Positions 16,801 through 24,962 of a stretch of DNA of 64,000 nt are shown piece after piece. A model generated the notes under the pieces. The model saw nothing but the letters and a program-made list of their open reading frames with translations, was not told the DNA's origin and made no database searches. Position 1 is the first letter of the stretch. Each line of letters begins with the position of its first letter. The stretch spans positions 1 to 64,000 of the forward strand of contig CANPXL010000007.1 in assembly GCA_947586055.1 (NCBI GenBank). Reading direction: 5' to 3'. A program made the translations under genes and the position numbers. Source of the DNA: an uncultured Acetatifactor sp. GTDB lineage: Bacteria > Bacillota > Clostridia > Lachnospirales > Lachnospiraceae.

Positions 16801-17234
16801 CGGCCGTGGAGCTGACCCCGGAAGAGATCGACAGGCAGATCGCAGGGCAGCTTCGGATGAATGGCGTCGTAAACGCCGAGCCGGATATCATAAAACGGCT
16901 GGACGCCGGCCTGACGGACAGATCCGACGTGATCCCGGTGGAGAGAAATAAGGACGGCAGCCTTTCCGCCCGCTCCAGCGTGATGACGGAGGAAGAACTG
17001 CGGACGGTGTCGGCGTATGTGAACCGGAAGATCGCAAAGATCGGCAGGGAGATTCTGGACGGAAGGATCACGCTTGATCCCTATGAAAAAGGGGATGAGG
17101 AAGCCTGCACCTATTGTCCGTACAGAAAGGTGTGCGGGTTTGAACCCGCCATTCCCGGCTGCGCGAAGAGAAAGCTGGAGGAACTGGACCGGGAGACGGC
17201 GCTTAAAAAAATGCGGGAGAAGCGGGAAGGGTGA
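13824..17234 (+). CDS. addB: AddB (RexB), helicase-nuclease subunit B
   Basis: A 1136-residue subunit of the AddAB complex, which resects double-strand breaks to a recombination hotspot for RecA loading. Walker A is GPSGSGKS at residues 8-15. The C-terminal nuclease domain has the RecB-type motif VIDYKSG near residue 930. Four cysteines of the 4Fe-4S clasp are visible: one in TYAACAYRHFLQYG near 775 and three in EACTYCPYRKVCGF near the C-terminus. The length matches clostridial AddB. The true start is at MSLQFYFGPSG after AGAGGGAAA; the ORF-track start (13650) lies inside the glycosylase gene. The gap to addA is four bases. The long ORF on the opposite strand (14394-17546) is a shadow. Confidence 0.95.
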   Translation: MSLQFYFGPSGSGKSRKLYEEITRRAGEEPGRNFLIIVPDQFTMQTQMDLVLMNGRGGIMNIDVLSFGRLGHRILEEVGGGDTPVLDDTGKSLVLQKVAAGMKEELPVLGGFLHRQGYIHEVKSAISEFMQYGVGVKDVAKLIDRAQHRGALAQKLKDLEKLYAGFLDYINGRFITTEETLDVLRRSLKKSKLLPGSVVAFDGFTGFTPIQNRVIQELMRLCGEVIVTVTLGEGEDPYHPDGEQKLFHLSKKTVADLCRLAQEVETRREKDVFLAGGRRFQGAPALGHLERYLFRYVNAPYETPQKEIRIFETTAPRDEVHQTGLEIRRLLREEGMAYRDIAVIVGDPGSYGPYVETEFAQMDIPVYLDRTRGIVLNPMTEYIRSALELYLKNFSYEAVFHYLRSGLADMESEEIDRLENYVLCTGVRGLRSYSRLFTRKTPDMGENEEALAQINGLRQRILDQTEMLSMKEREPVKNYIDKLYDFLVRNQVQAKLASYQNTFETQGQAALAREYAQIYRLVMELLDQIYRLLGDEIVSLQEFSDILEAGFGEIQVGTIPQNVDRVVVGDMERTRLKQVKALFFLGVNDGNIPQNVSRGGILSDMDREFLRESEIELAPSPRQQMYIQRLYLYLNMTKPSEKLYLAYSKMDGAGRSLRPAYLIDVVRKLFPAIAVEYPQLRSPLEQIVTRQEGARYLAEGLREYAAGTMQPEQEPAFFTVYRVYGEEALADRRTALTEAAFRRYQDSGLSAAVARALYGRNLENSVTRLETYAACAYRHFLQYGLSLKERQEFSFERVDLGNVYHQVLQAFAGKLEEHHYTWFDFPEDFASRAVREALEECAAAYRNTVLYSSARNEYAVTRMGRILTRTVLTLQRQLRKGSFRPDAYELSFRFADDLASVNVALSEEERMHLQGRIDRIDVDGDEDHIYVKVIDYKSGSKKFDLAALYYGLQLQLMVYMNAGMELEAKKHPDKDVVPAALLYYHVDDPSVESAVELTPEEIDRQIAGQLRMNGVVNAEPDIIKRLDAGLTDRSDVIPVERNKDGSLSARSSVMTEEELRTVSAYVNRKIAKIGREILDGRITLDPYEKGDEEACTYCPYRKVCGFEPAIPGCAKRKLEELDRETALKKMREKREG

Positions 17235-17238
17235 GAGT

Positions 17239-20200
17239 ATGGGCATGACGTTTACACCGGAACAACGGGAAGCCATAGAACTGCGGGGCTGTAATATTCT
17301 GGTGTCCGCGGCGGCGGGCAGCGGCAAGACGGCGGTGCTCGCGGAGCGCATTACATCCATGGTGTGCGACGGGGACAGTCCCGTGGATATCGACCGCCTT
17401 CTGGTGGTGACTTTTACCAATGCCGCGGCGGCGGAAATGCGGGAGAGGATCGCGGCAGGAATTGCGGCGAGACTGGCGGAGAATCCGGAGTCGGAGCATA
17501 TCCAGCGCCAGAGCGCGCTGCTGCACAACGCCCAGATCACCACCATAGACAGTTTCTGCCTGTTTCTTTTGAAAAATCATTTTAACGAGATCGGTCTTGA
17601 CCCGGCTTTCCGCATTGCGGACGAGGGGGAAGTGAAACTTACGGAGCAGGAGGTTCTGGCGGAGGTTCTGGAGGACTCTTACGCGCAGGGAAGCGAGGAT
17701 TTCCGGTTTTGCGTGGAGTTTTTCTGCCCGGGCGGAAAGGAGAGTGTGCTGGAAAACCACATCCTGGATCTGTACCGCTATGCCTGCGCGTTTCCCTGGC
17801 CGGAGGAATGGCTGGAAAAGCGCCGGGAAGATTACCGGGAGGAGACGGCGGAGTCGTTTGAAAAGGAGCCCTGGGGAGTATATCTTGCGGCCCATCTGAA
17901 GCGGATGATACAGGGTTGTACGGAGAAGATGCGCCAGGTTCAGGCGGTTTGCCGGGAGCCGGACGGCCCCTATATGTTCGGGGAGACGGTGGAAAGGGAG
18001 CTGGAACAGCTGGAGGAACTTTCCTGCTGCAGCACGCTGGCGGAATACGGCGCAAAGCTGCCGGCGGTGGCTTTCGGCCGTCTTTCTTCCAAAAAGGACG
18101 ATACGGTGTCGGCGGCGAAACGAGAGCTGGCAAAGACTCTGCGGACGGAGGCAAAGGACAGGATCCAGAAAATGGCTGTGAAATATTTTAAGACCCCGCC
18201 GGATCTGGCCGCCGCTCAGGGGGCGGCCTGCAGGAGGCCGGTAGGTACGCTGGCGGCTCTTGCGCTGGATTTCTACAGGCGGATGGGAGAAAAAAAGCGG
18301 GAACGGAAGATCATCGATTTCTCCGATATGGAACATTTTGCCCTCGACATTCTGCTGGAACGGGACGGGGAACAGATCCGCCCCAGCCGCGTTGCGCTGG
18401 AGTACAGACAGCATTTTGCGGAGGTGCTGACGGACGAGTATCAGGACAGCAATCTGGTGCAGGAGTACCTTCTGAAGGCCGTCTCCGGGGAGGAAGACGG
18501 AAGGTTTAACCGTTTTATGGTGGGGGATGTAAAACAGAGCATCTACAAATTCCGCCTGGCACGGCCGGAACTGTTCCTGGAAAAATACCGGAGCTACACG
18601 GCCGGAACAGGTTCCTGCAGGCGGATCGACCTTGTCAGGAATTTCCGGAGCCGGGGTCAGGTGGTGGACACGGTGAACGCAGTGTTTTCCAGACTGATGG
18701 GAAAAGAGACGGGCGGGATCGATTATGACGAAAAGGCGGCGCTGTATCAGGGGGCTTCTTTTCCCGAAAACGAAGGGTGCGACACGGAGGTTCTGCTGGT
18801 TCAAAAGCCCCGGCCCGATTCCGGCGCGAATGCAAGGCAATGGGAAGCCCGGGTGATCGCGGCGGAAATCAAAAAGCTCAGGGAGCATTTTCAGGTGACG
18901 GATCGGGAGAGCGGGACGCTCCGGCCCGTCCGGTTTTCGGATATGGTGATCCTGCTTCGGTCAGGCGCCGGATGGGACGAAGAATTGAGAAAGGTGCTGG
19001 AGGAAGAGGGGATCCCGGTCTATCTTACCTCCAGAACGGGATATTTCGGCGCGGCGGAGGTACAGGAGCTTCTTCAGTTTCTGCGGGTGCTGGATAATCC
19101 CACGCAGGATATCCCTCTGTTCGGGGTGATGCGATCCGTTTTCGGCGGTTTTTCCGAGGAGGAGACGGCGGTGATCCGAAGCGGCCGCAAAGGCGGCAGC
19201 CTTTATGAAGCGGTGAAGGCAGCGGCGTCGGAAGGGGCGGAAACTCCTGCGCCGGACAGGAAAGCGCTGGCGGAAAAATGCGGCGCTTTTCTGAAAATGC
19301 TGAACGCGTACCGGAGCTGTACGGTATATCTTCCCATTCGCGACCTGCTCACAAAGATCGTGACGGATTTTGATTATCTGAATTATGTGACCGCTCTGCC
19401 CGCGGGAGAAAAGAGAAGGGCCAACGTGGAGATGATGTTCACAAAGGCTTCCGACTTTGAAAAGACCAGTTATTTCGGCCTGTTTCATTTTGTGCGGTAT
19501 ATGGAACAGCTTGAAAAATACGATGTGGACAGCGGGGAAGCGGGACTTCTGGATGAAAATGCGGATGTGGTGCGGATCATGACCATCCATAAGAGCAAGG
19601 GGCTGGAATTTCCCGTCGTCTTTGCGGCGGGTCTCGGCGGGCGGTTTAACCTGCAGGACGTCAATCGGTCCCTGCTGACGGACATGGATCTGGGAATTGC
19701 CACCGACTATACGGATCCGGTGAGAAGACTCCGGAACAAGACGCTGCGAAGGCTGGCGCTGTCCGCAAAGCTGAAAGAGGAGAGTCTCTCGGAGGAACTC
19801 AGGGTGCTCTATGTTGCCATGACCAGAGCCCGGGAAAAACTGATCCTGACGGCGGCTTCGGACGACGCCGGAAAACGGTGGGAACGGTACCGGGAAAACG
19901 GAACGGAGCATCTCTCCTATCTGGATTTTATGGAAGCGGGGAGCTTTCTGGACATGCTGCTGCCGATTCTGGGACGGACCGGCATTCCTGTGACGGTGAC
20001 AGGAGAAGAAGATCTGCTGGCCGAGGGGCTGAAAGAACAGTTTGATCTTTCTGACAGGCGTGACAGGCTGCGGAGACTGGAAACCAAAGACCTGCCGGCG
20101 CAGCCGGCGCGGGATCAGCAGGAGGACGCCGCGCTGGAGACGCTGCGGGAGCAGCTGAACACGCCCTACCGGTTTGCTTCGCTTGCCGGACTCTATACAA

Positions 20201-20922
20201 AGACGACCGTTTCGGAGCTGAAGATCGCGGCCATGGCGGACAGGGACGAGGAAGCCTATCACACCTTTGAAGAGAAAGAACTTCAGCCTTACATACCGGC
20301 TTTTCGGAGAGGTGAAGAAAAGATAAACGGCACCGTCCGCGGCAACGCCTATCACAGAGTCATGGAGCTTCTGGATCTGGACCGGCTGCTGGGAGCCGCC
20401 GGTGTCGGGGAAACGCAAGACCCTGAAAACGGAAGCTTTTCGCGGGATGCGGACGCCCGGACGGCACGGCAAAAGCTGAAAAACGAGCTGAAAAAAAGTC
20501 TGGAGGAACTGACAGCCTGCGGGCGTTTGTCGAAGGAATACAGGGAAGCGGTGCAGGATGGACGAATCCTGAATTTTCTGGCCAGCCCGCTTGCCCGGCG
20601 GATGTGCCGGGCTCAGAGACAGGGAAAACTGTACAGGGAACAGCCCTTTGTTCTCGGCATCGAAGCCGGACGGCTGAACAGAGAGCTGCCCGGCGGGGAG
20701 ACCGTGCTGATTCAGGGCATTATAGACGTGTTCTTTGCGGAGGAAGACGGTCTTGTGCTGCTGGACTATAAAACGGACGTCGTAAACGCCGTGGATGAAC
20801 TCTGGAACCGATATGAGACACAGATGGACTATTACGAGGAAGCCCTTGTGAGACTTATGGGCATGCCGGTAAAGGAGCGCATCCTCTACTCCTTTCATCT
20901 GGAACAGGCGGGCTCAGGGTAA
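17239..20922 (+). CDS. addA: AddA (RexA), helicase-nuclease subunit A
   Basis: A 1227-residue UvrD/Rep-family helicase with a RecB-type nuclease tail, partner of AddB. Motif I is VSAAAGSGKT at about residues 27-36, motif Ia is LLVVTFTNAAAAEM, motif II is in LTDEYQDSN, and motif VI is LYVAMTRAREKL. The nuclease motif is LVLLDYKTDVV near residue 1175, with upstream HRVMELLDL as the first nuclease helix. The start MGMTFTPEQREAIE is the standard AddA N-terminus; the ORF-track start (17074) lies inside addB. The GTGAGAGT before it gives a weak RBS, suggesting coupling to addB. Its 3' end overlaps the convergent GGDEF gene by 28 bases. Confidence 0.95.
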   Translation: MGMTFTPEQREAIELRGCNILVSAAAGSGKTAVLAERITSMVCDGDSPVDIDRLLVVTFTNAAAAEMRERIAAGIAARLAENPESEHIQRQSALLHNAQITTIDSFCLFLLKNHFNEIGLDPAFRIADEGEVKLTEQEVLAEVLEDSYAQGSEDFRFCVEFFCPGGKESVLENHILDLYRYACAFPWPEEWLEKRREDYREETAESFEKEPWGVYLAAHLKRMIQGCTEKMRQVQAVCREPDGPYMFGETVERELEQLEELSCCSTLAEYGAKLPAVAFGRLSSKKDDTVSAAKRELAKTLRTEAKDRIQKMAVKYFKTPPDLAAAQGAACRRPVGTLAALALDFYRRMGEKKRERKIIDFSDMEHFALDILLERDGEQIRPSRVALEYRQHFAEVLTDEYQDSNLVQEYLLKAVSGEEDGRFNRFMVGDVKQSIYKFRLARPELFLEKYRSYTAGTGSCRRIDLVRNFRSRGQVVDTVNAVFSRLMGKETGGIDYDEKAALYQGASFPENEGCDTEVLLVQKPRPDSGANARQWEARVIAAEIKKLREHFQVTDRESGTLRPVRFSDMVILLRSGAGWDEELRKVLEEEGIPVYLTSRTGYFGAAEVQELLQFLRVLDNPTQDIPLFGVMRSVFGGFSEEETAVIRSGRKGGSLYEAVKAAASEGAETPAPDRKALAEKCGAFLKMLNAYRSCTVYLPIRDLLTKIVTDFDYLNYVTALPAGEKRRANVEMMFTKASDFEKTSYFGLFHFVRYMEQLEKYDVDSGEAGLLDENADVVRIMTIHKSKGLEFPVVFAAGLGGRFNLQDVNRSLLTDMDLGIATDYTDPVRRLRNKTLRRLALSAKLKEESLSEELRVLYVAMTRAREKLILTAASDDAGKRWERYRENGTEHLSYLDFMEAGSFLDMLLPILGRTGIPVTVTGEEDLLAEGLKEQFDLSDRRDRLRRLETKDLPAQPARDQQEDAALETLREQLNTPYRFASLAGLYTKTTVSELKIAAMADRDEEAYHTFEEKELQPYIPAFRRGEEKINGTVRGNAYHRVMELLDLDRLLGAAGVGETQDPENGSFSRDADARTARQKLKNELKKSLEELTACGRLSKEYREAVQDGRILNFLASPLARRMCRAQRQGKLYREQPFVLGIEAGRLNRELPGGETVLIQGIIDVFFAEEDGLVLLDYKTDVVNAVDELWNRYETQMDYYEEALVRLMGMPVKERILYSFHLEQAGSG

Positions 20923-23246
20923 ATCCGGGGAGGAAGTTTCTTCTCCACTTCTCTGGTGCGGAGGTGTTTTACATGGTAAAGCTGTTCGTCGGCTGTGGAA
21001 AGCGCTTCCGCAAGGGACAGGCTGCCGGCGGAATCCACCAGACAGCAGCCGGCGGAAACGGTTATGTTATAGCTTTTGGAACTGGTTCTGTTAAACGAAT
21101 CAAAAGCGCCATAGATGTGATTCAGAAGATCCCTGCCGTCGTCTTCGCCCTCATACGTCACTGCACAGGCAAATTCGTCTCCGCCGATTCTGCCTGCGAT
21201 GCCGTCCATGTCTTTCATGATGCCGGAAAGGATCCCGGCGATCAGGTGCAGGGAGAAATCCCCTTCTTCATGGCCGTAACGGTCGTTGATGATCTTCAGG
21301 TTGTTCATATCCACATAGACCACCAGCGTCTCCCGGCCGGCGCTCCTGTTGAGCGAAAGCAGATGTTCCGCGCTGTCTTCAAATCCACGTCTGTTGAGGA
21401 TGCCGGTGAGCCCGTCGGATTTCGACAGAGCGTCCAGAACAATGTTGTTTTCCCGCAGCGTGACGAGGTTGTCCTCCAGCTGCTGCTGGATCTGTTCATT
21501 GTTCAGGAGCAGATAGATCATCTTTGCAGCGGAAGCCATCTGGTTTACCATAAATTCGCCGTCTTCATAAATGGAATCCGCAAGATCACAGAGCAGAAGA
21601 CCATAGAGCATCTCGCTGGAAAACAGCGGAAGCAGCACCAGACGGTAACGTTTGTCCGGGTCCATAAAATCATTGCGGTACAGATCCTTCACGGAAACGG
21701 ACTGTTTCAGGGACGGAACCATGGAAACCGCGCCGTCCCGAAAAACTGCCTTCAGACAAAGCCGGTCGGGCGGGACGAACCGCTCCCCGTTCAGATGAAG
21801 GATCGGCTTCTCATAAACATACAGAAAGGCGTTGTTAATGTTCATCCAGTTCAGATGCCAGAGAAGGTGACAGTAGCTCTGGTCGTTTCCCTTTTCAAAT
21901 GTGAGAATGTCATGGACGAACAGACGCATGGAATAGTTCTGAGACTGATGCCGTTCGATCAGCCTGTCCCTTTCCGCGTTCATGGACCGGATGACGGTCC
22001 TGTGCATGGTGAAGAACAGATCCTCCAGTTCCTGTTTCCTATTCGGGTCCGTCTGCCGCCCGGCCAGAAGCCGGTATCCCTGTTCAAAAATCGAAAGAAG
22101 GTTGTCGATATCCGCGTATCTTAAGGCGCCCGCGTCCACAAACGCATTCAGATGATTCAGGATCGCGCCGTCGGAACCAGCGGAGGAATCCGAGCCGGAA
22201 AACCGCTGCAGGATGCTGTCCAGAAGCGCGCTGCCAGCCGCCTTTACGGGGGCCATTTCGTTTTGGTAGACGTCGCGGTCATAGCGGTAGAAGATTGCGT
22301 CATAGATCCTGTCCGGCGTCAGGCTTCCGACGGCTTGCGCGCCGCCGTTTTCGGCGGTTTCCGGCACACTGCAGAAGGAGTGGCGCCTGATAAATTTTGT
22401 GGGGAGCAGGATGCTTTCCGCTTCCTTTCCCTCCAAAAGCTGCAGCACGGACAAAAGCGCCTGCTGTCCCAGCGCGGCGGGACTGGCGGAAACGGAGGAC
22501 AGCGGAGGCGTGGCTTTGGTTGCCGCCTTTGAATCGTCAAAGCCCAGAACGGAAATATCCCTTCCAGGCACCTTCCCTTTCTTGTGAAGCGCTTCATAAA
22601 GCCCAAGCACCGTATCGTCGTTGACACAGACCACGGCTTCCAGATCCGGGTTGCGGTCAAGGAAATCTGCGAGCTGTTCTTCGGAGCAGCCGGTCAGTTC
22701 GCCCTGAATGTAAGCTTCCGGAGAAAAGGCGATGCCGTGTTCCTCAAGCACCTGCAGAAACGTCTGTTTTCTCTCGGCGGCGTCAAAATTGTCGTCCGGG
22801 CCGCCGATCATGCCGAAGCGGCGGCATCCCAGAACGCGGATCAGATAGTCCATGCCGTCCCTGATTCCGGCGCCGTTTTCATAGGAGATGTTGGGATATC
22901 CCTCCAGCTTGGAAGCGATCAGGACGGTGGGGATCCCGCGGTAGGTTTCCATCAGCCGGCAAAGCCGATCCCGGGTAGTGAGACAGCCGATGCAGTCTGC
23001 CGCCACCAGAAGAGCGTCCACATTTTCCGGCGCCGCATAGGAAAAAAGAGTGTTGTACTGGTATTCGTACATGATTCCGGGGTTCCCCGTCACATCCCGG
23101 TCCAGATATTTTCCCGGTATGACCACCACGGTCAGGTCCCGCGTCTCGGCGGCCGTCATAACGCCCTGACAGAGCTGCTCTGTAAAATCATCAAGTATTC
23201 CGCTTACCAATACGCCGATAACCGGTTTTCTGGTTTTGTCCGTCAT
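20895..23246 (-). CDS. Cytoplasmic LacI-like sugar-binding domain fused to GGDEF diguanylate cyclase
   Basis: A 783-residue protein with no signal peptide or membrane segment. Residues 8-290 form a periplasmic-binding-protein fold of the LacI/GalR effector type (VIGVLVSGILDDF, VDALLVAADCIG, GMIGGPDDN, VCVNDDTVLGLYEAL, DISVLGFDDS) without the DNA-binding HTH. Residues 300-590 are a helical and GAF-like middle. Residues 600-770 are a GGDEF domain with SKSDGLTGILNRRGFE and an intact GRIGGDEFAC signature, so c-di-GMP synthesis is expected. It probably senses a sugar inside the cell. It is divergent from the GH27 alpha-galactosidase, whose product or substrate could be the ligand (inference). The RBS is AAAGGAGG. 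The C-terminus overlaps addA in convergent orientation. Confidence 0.88.
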   Translation of the reverse strand: MTDKTRKPVIGVLVSGILDDFTEQLCQGVMTAAETRDLTVVVIPGKYLDRDVTGNPGIMYEYQYNTLFSYAAPENVDALLVAADCIGCLTTRDRLCRLMETYRGIPTVLIASKLEGYPNISYENGAGIRDGMDYLIRVLGCRRFGMIGGPDDNFDAAERKQTFLQVLEEHGIAFSPEAYIQGELTGCSEEQLADFLDRNPDLEAVVCVNDDTVLGLYEALHKKGKVPGRDISVLGFDDSKAATKATPPLSSVSASPAALGQQALLSVLQLLEGKEAESILLPTKFIRRHSFCSVPETAENGGAQAVGSLTPDRIYDAIFYRYDRDVYQNEMAPVKAAGSALLDSILQRFSGSDSSAGSDGAILNHLNAFVDAGALRYADIDNLLSIFEQGYRLLAGRQTDPNRKQELEDLFFTMHRTVIRSMNAERDRLIERHQSQNYSMRLFVHDILTFEKGNDQSYCHLLWHLNWMNINNAFLYVYEKPILHLNGERFVPPDRLCLKAVFRDGAVSMVPSLKQSVSVKDLYRNDFMDPDKRYRLVLLPLFSSEMLYGLLLCDLADSIYEDGEFMVNQMASAAKMIYLLLNNEQIQQQLEDNLVTLRENNIVLDALSKSDGLTGILNRRGFEDSAEHLLSLNRSAGRETLVVYVDMNNLKIINDRYGHEEGDFSLHLIAGILSGIMKDMDGIAGRIGGDEFACAVTYEGEDDGRDLLNHIYGAFDSFNRTSSKSYNITVSAGCCLVDSAGSLSLAEALSTADEQLYHVKHLRTREVEKKLPPRIYPEPACSR

Positions 23247-23395
23247 GGGAACCTCCTTTGGAAAAGTCTGTGAGATCGTTCGGTCATAGGGTCATACGAA
23301 TCCGCACTTTCTTTTTATTATTATTATAATAGATTCGGAAGAAAAAAGAAAGGGGGAGAAGAAAGAATCTTGTGGCGCACGCGGAAATTTGATTG

Positions 23396-23401
23396 TATAA
23401 T
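23396..23401 (+). promoter_or_regulatory. -10 box of the GH27 gene in the divergent region
   Basis: TATAAT at 23396-23401, 35 bases before the start codon; the -35 region is poor, so an activator may be needed. The 189-base divergent region also holds a TA-rich run (TTATTATTATTATAATA) flanked by the inverted hexamers CGAATC and GATTCG, which could be the control region of the reverse gene. Confidence 0.5.
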
Positions 23402-23435
23402 GGACACATCTTAATTTTAGAAGGAGGAACCTGAT

Positions 23436-24566
23436 ATGGTAAAAATGACTCCGCCCATGGGATGGAATTCCTGGAATACGTTCGGCCCGGATATCAATGA
23501 GCAGCTGATCTTTGAGATGGCCGACATTATGGTGGAAAAAGGGTTTTTGGCAAAGGGATATGAGTACCTTGTCATAGACGACTGCTGGTCCCTGAAGGAG
23601 AGGGACGCCGGAGGGCGTCTTGTGGCGGACCCGGAAAAGTTTCCCCACGGCATGAAGGCGGTGGCGGATTATGTGCACTCCAAAGGATTGAAATTCGGCA
23701 TGTACTCCTGCGCCGGAAATCTTACCTGCGCCGGTTATCCCGGCAGTTTTGAGCATGAGTTCATCGACGCGGCGACCTTTGCGGAATGGGGCGTGGATTT
23801 CCTGAAATACGATTACTGCTACCACAGCCCCATCATACACGGGAAATACCTCTACAAACGGATGGGCCTGGCGCTGGAAAACTGCGGAAGGGACATTCTG
23901 TTCAGCGCCTGCTCCTGGGGGGCGGATGAGACTCACGAATGGATCAAGACCACGGGCGCTTCTATGTGGAGATCCACGGGGGATATCTTCGATACCTGGG
24001 AATCCATCAAGAGTCTGGCAAAGCAGCAGGAAAAGCTGCATCCGTACAACGGCGCGGGGTGCTTTAACGATATGGACATGCTGGTGGTTGGAATGTACGG
24101 CAAGGGGAACGTGGGACTTAAGGGCTGTAGTGACGTTCAGTACAAAACGCACTTTTCCCTGTGGGCGTTTCTGGGATCGCCGTTAATGATCGGCTGCGAT
24201 CTGCGGAACATGAGTCAGACCGCTTACGACATCCTTACCAATGAGGAAATGATCCGAATCAATCAGGATCCCGCCTGCCGTCAGCCCGATAAGCTGATCG
24301 GAATCTGGAACGGCGATGACATTCTGATTTATGAAAAGCATCTGGCAGGCGGAGATATCGCGCTGGGACTGTTTAACCTGAGAGAGGAAAGGGCCGGCGT
24401 AAAAGTGAATCTGGACGAAATGGGGCTTCCGGCCAGCACGGGAAAGACGCTGGAGATGACCGAAGTCTGGACGGGCGAAAAGTATGTGGTGAAGAACGCC
24501 AATATCATGATCGATCTGGATGCGTATGACTGCGCCGTGTACCGTGCAAAGGTGGTCGATCTGTAA
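23436..24566 (+). CDS. GH27-family alpha-galactosidase, intracellular
   Basis: A 376-residue enzyme that releases terminal alpha-linked galactose (some members act on N-acetylgalactosamine). The GH27 signature PPMGWNSWNTFG begins at residue 6. The predicted nucleophile is Asp126 in FLKYDYC and the acid/base is Asp183 in STGDIFDTW. LVIDDCW, YSCAGNLTCAGYPGSF and the C-terminal beta-sandwich (YDCAVYRAKVVDL) complete the family layout. No signal peptide, so it acts on imported oligosaccharides. The RBS is AGAAGGAGG. The next gene starts on the last base of its stop codon. The position facing a sugar-sensing GGDEF protein suggests joint control. Confidence 0.92.
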   Translation: MVKMTPPMGWNSWNTFGPDINEQLIFEMADIMVEKGFLAKGYEYLVIDDCWSLKERDAGGRLVADPEKFPHGMKAVADYVHSKGLKFGMYSCAGNLTCAGYPGSFEHEFIDAATFAEWGVDFLKYDYCYHSPIIHGKYLYKRMGLALENCGRDILFSACSWGADETHEWIKTTGASMWRSTGDIFDTWESIKSLAKQQEKLHPYNGAGCFNDMDMLVVGMYGKGNVGLKGCSDVQYKTHFSLWAFLGSPLMIGCDLRNMSQTAYDILTNEEMIRINQDPACRQPDKLIGIWNGDDILIYEKHLAGGDIALGLFNLREERAGVKVNLDEMGLPASTGKTLEMTEVWTGEKYVVKNANIMIDLDAYDCAVYRAKVVDL

Positions 24567-24808
24567 TGAGCGAGTGCATGCGGTGCGGAAAGGAACTGAC
24601 GTACAATGAGATCGGCGCCCACAAAAAGTTTATTCACAGAGGAAGCACGAGTTTTCTCTGTAAAACCTGCCTTGCCCGGACGCTGGGCGTGACCGTGGGG
24701 GATATCGACGAAAAGATCGAACAGTTCATCCGGCAGGGGTGTACGCTGTTTACGGCGCAGCGGCGGGACGACAACGGGCGGATATCGGACGTCCGCCCGA
24801 AACGGTGA
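24566..24808 (+). CDS. Small zinc-ribbon protein coupled to GH27
   Basis: An 80-residue protein whose start overlaps the GH27 stop by one base (TAATG). Two Cys pairs, Cys4/Cys7 (CMRC) and Cys32/Cys35 (CKTC), form a probable zinc ribbon. A basic stretch (AHKKFIHRG) lies between them and a short helical tail follows. I know no function. The tight coupling to an alpha-galactosidase gene is unexplained; an accessory or regulatory role is possible but not shown. Confidence 0.6.
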   Translation: MSECMRCGKELTYNEIGAHKKFIHRGSTSFLCKTCLARTLGVTVGDIDEKIEQFIRQGCTLFTAQRRDDNGRISDVRPKR

Positions 24809-24827
24809 TAACGGCAGAATGCAGAGA

Positions 24828-24855
24828 GGATACGGAAAGGATACGGAAAGGATAC
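24828..24855 (+). repeat. Short tandem repeat GGATACGGAAA
   Basis: Two full copies and a six-base third copy of an 11-base unit in the gap between the zinc-ribbon gene and the transglutaminase promoter. It may be replication slippage and has no clear function. Confidence 0.6.
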
Positions 24856-24910
24856 ACAGGCGCAGGATAATCAGACAGATGGCCGGGCTTCGGACACGGG
24901 AATTTAAATA

Positions 24911-24939
24911 TTGACAAACCGGGGGAGGAAGCGTATTTT
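24911..24939 (+). promoter_or_regulatory. Promoter of the transglutaminase/dlt-like operon
   Basis: A perfect TTGACA (24911-24916), a 17-base spacer and TATTTT (24934-24939), 24 bases before the start codon. It is the only clear promoter before the closely spaced genes that run to 32.5 kb or 34.0 kb. Confidence 0.7.
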
Positions 24940-24962
24940 AGTCTTGTACTGAGGGTAGAATC

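Noticed and set aside
14394-17546. 1050-residue ORF on the minus strand
   Set aside because: It is antisense to addB and the start of addA, which show all family motifs. The product is rich in Arg, His, Pro and Leu, the usual sign of a shadow frame in GC-rich coding DNA. The same holds for the long reverse ORFs under addA, gltB, the GH2 gene and the SNF2 gene.
24828-24855. GGATACGGAAA repeats as operator or iteron set
   Set aside because: Two and a half copies only, no symmetry, and no link to a replication or partition gene.
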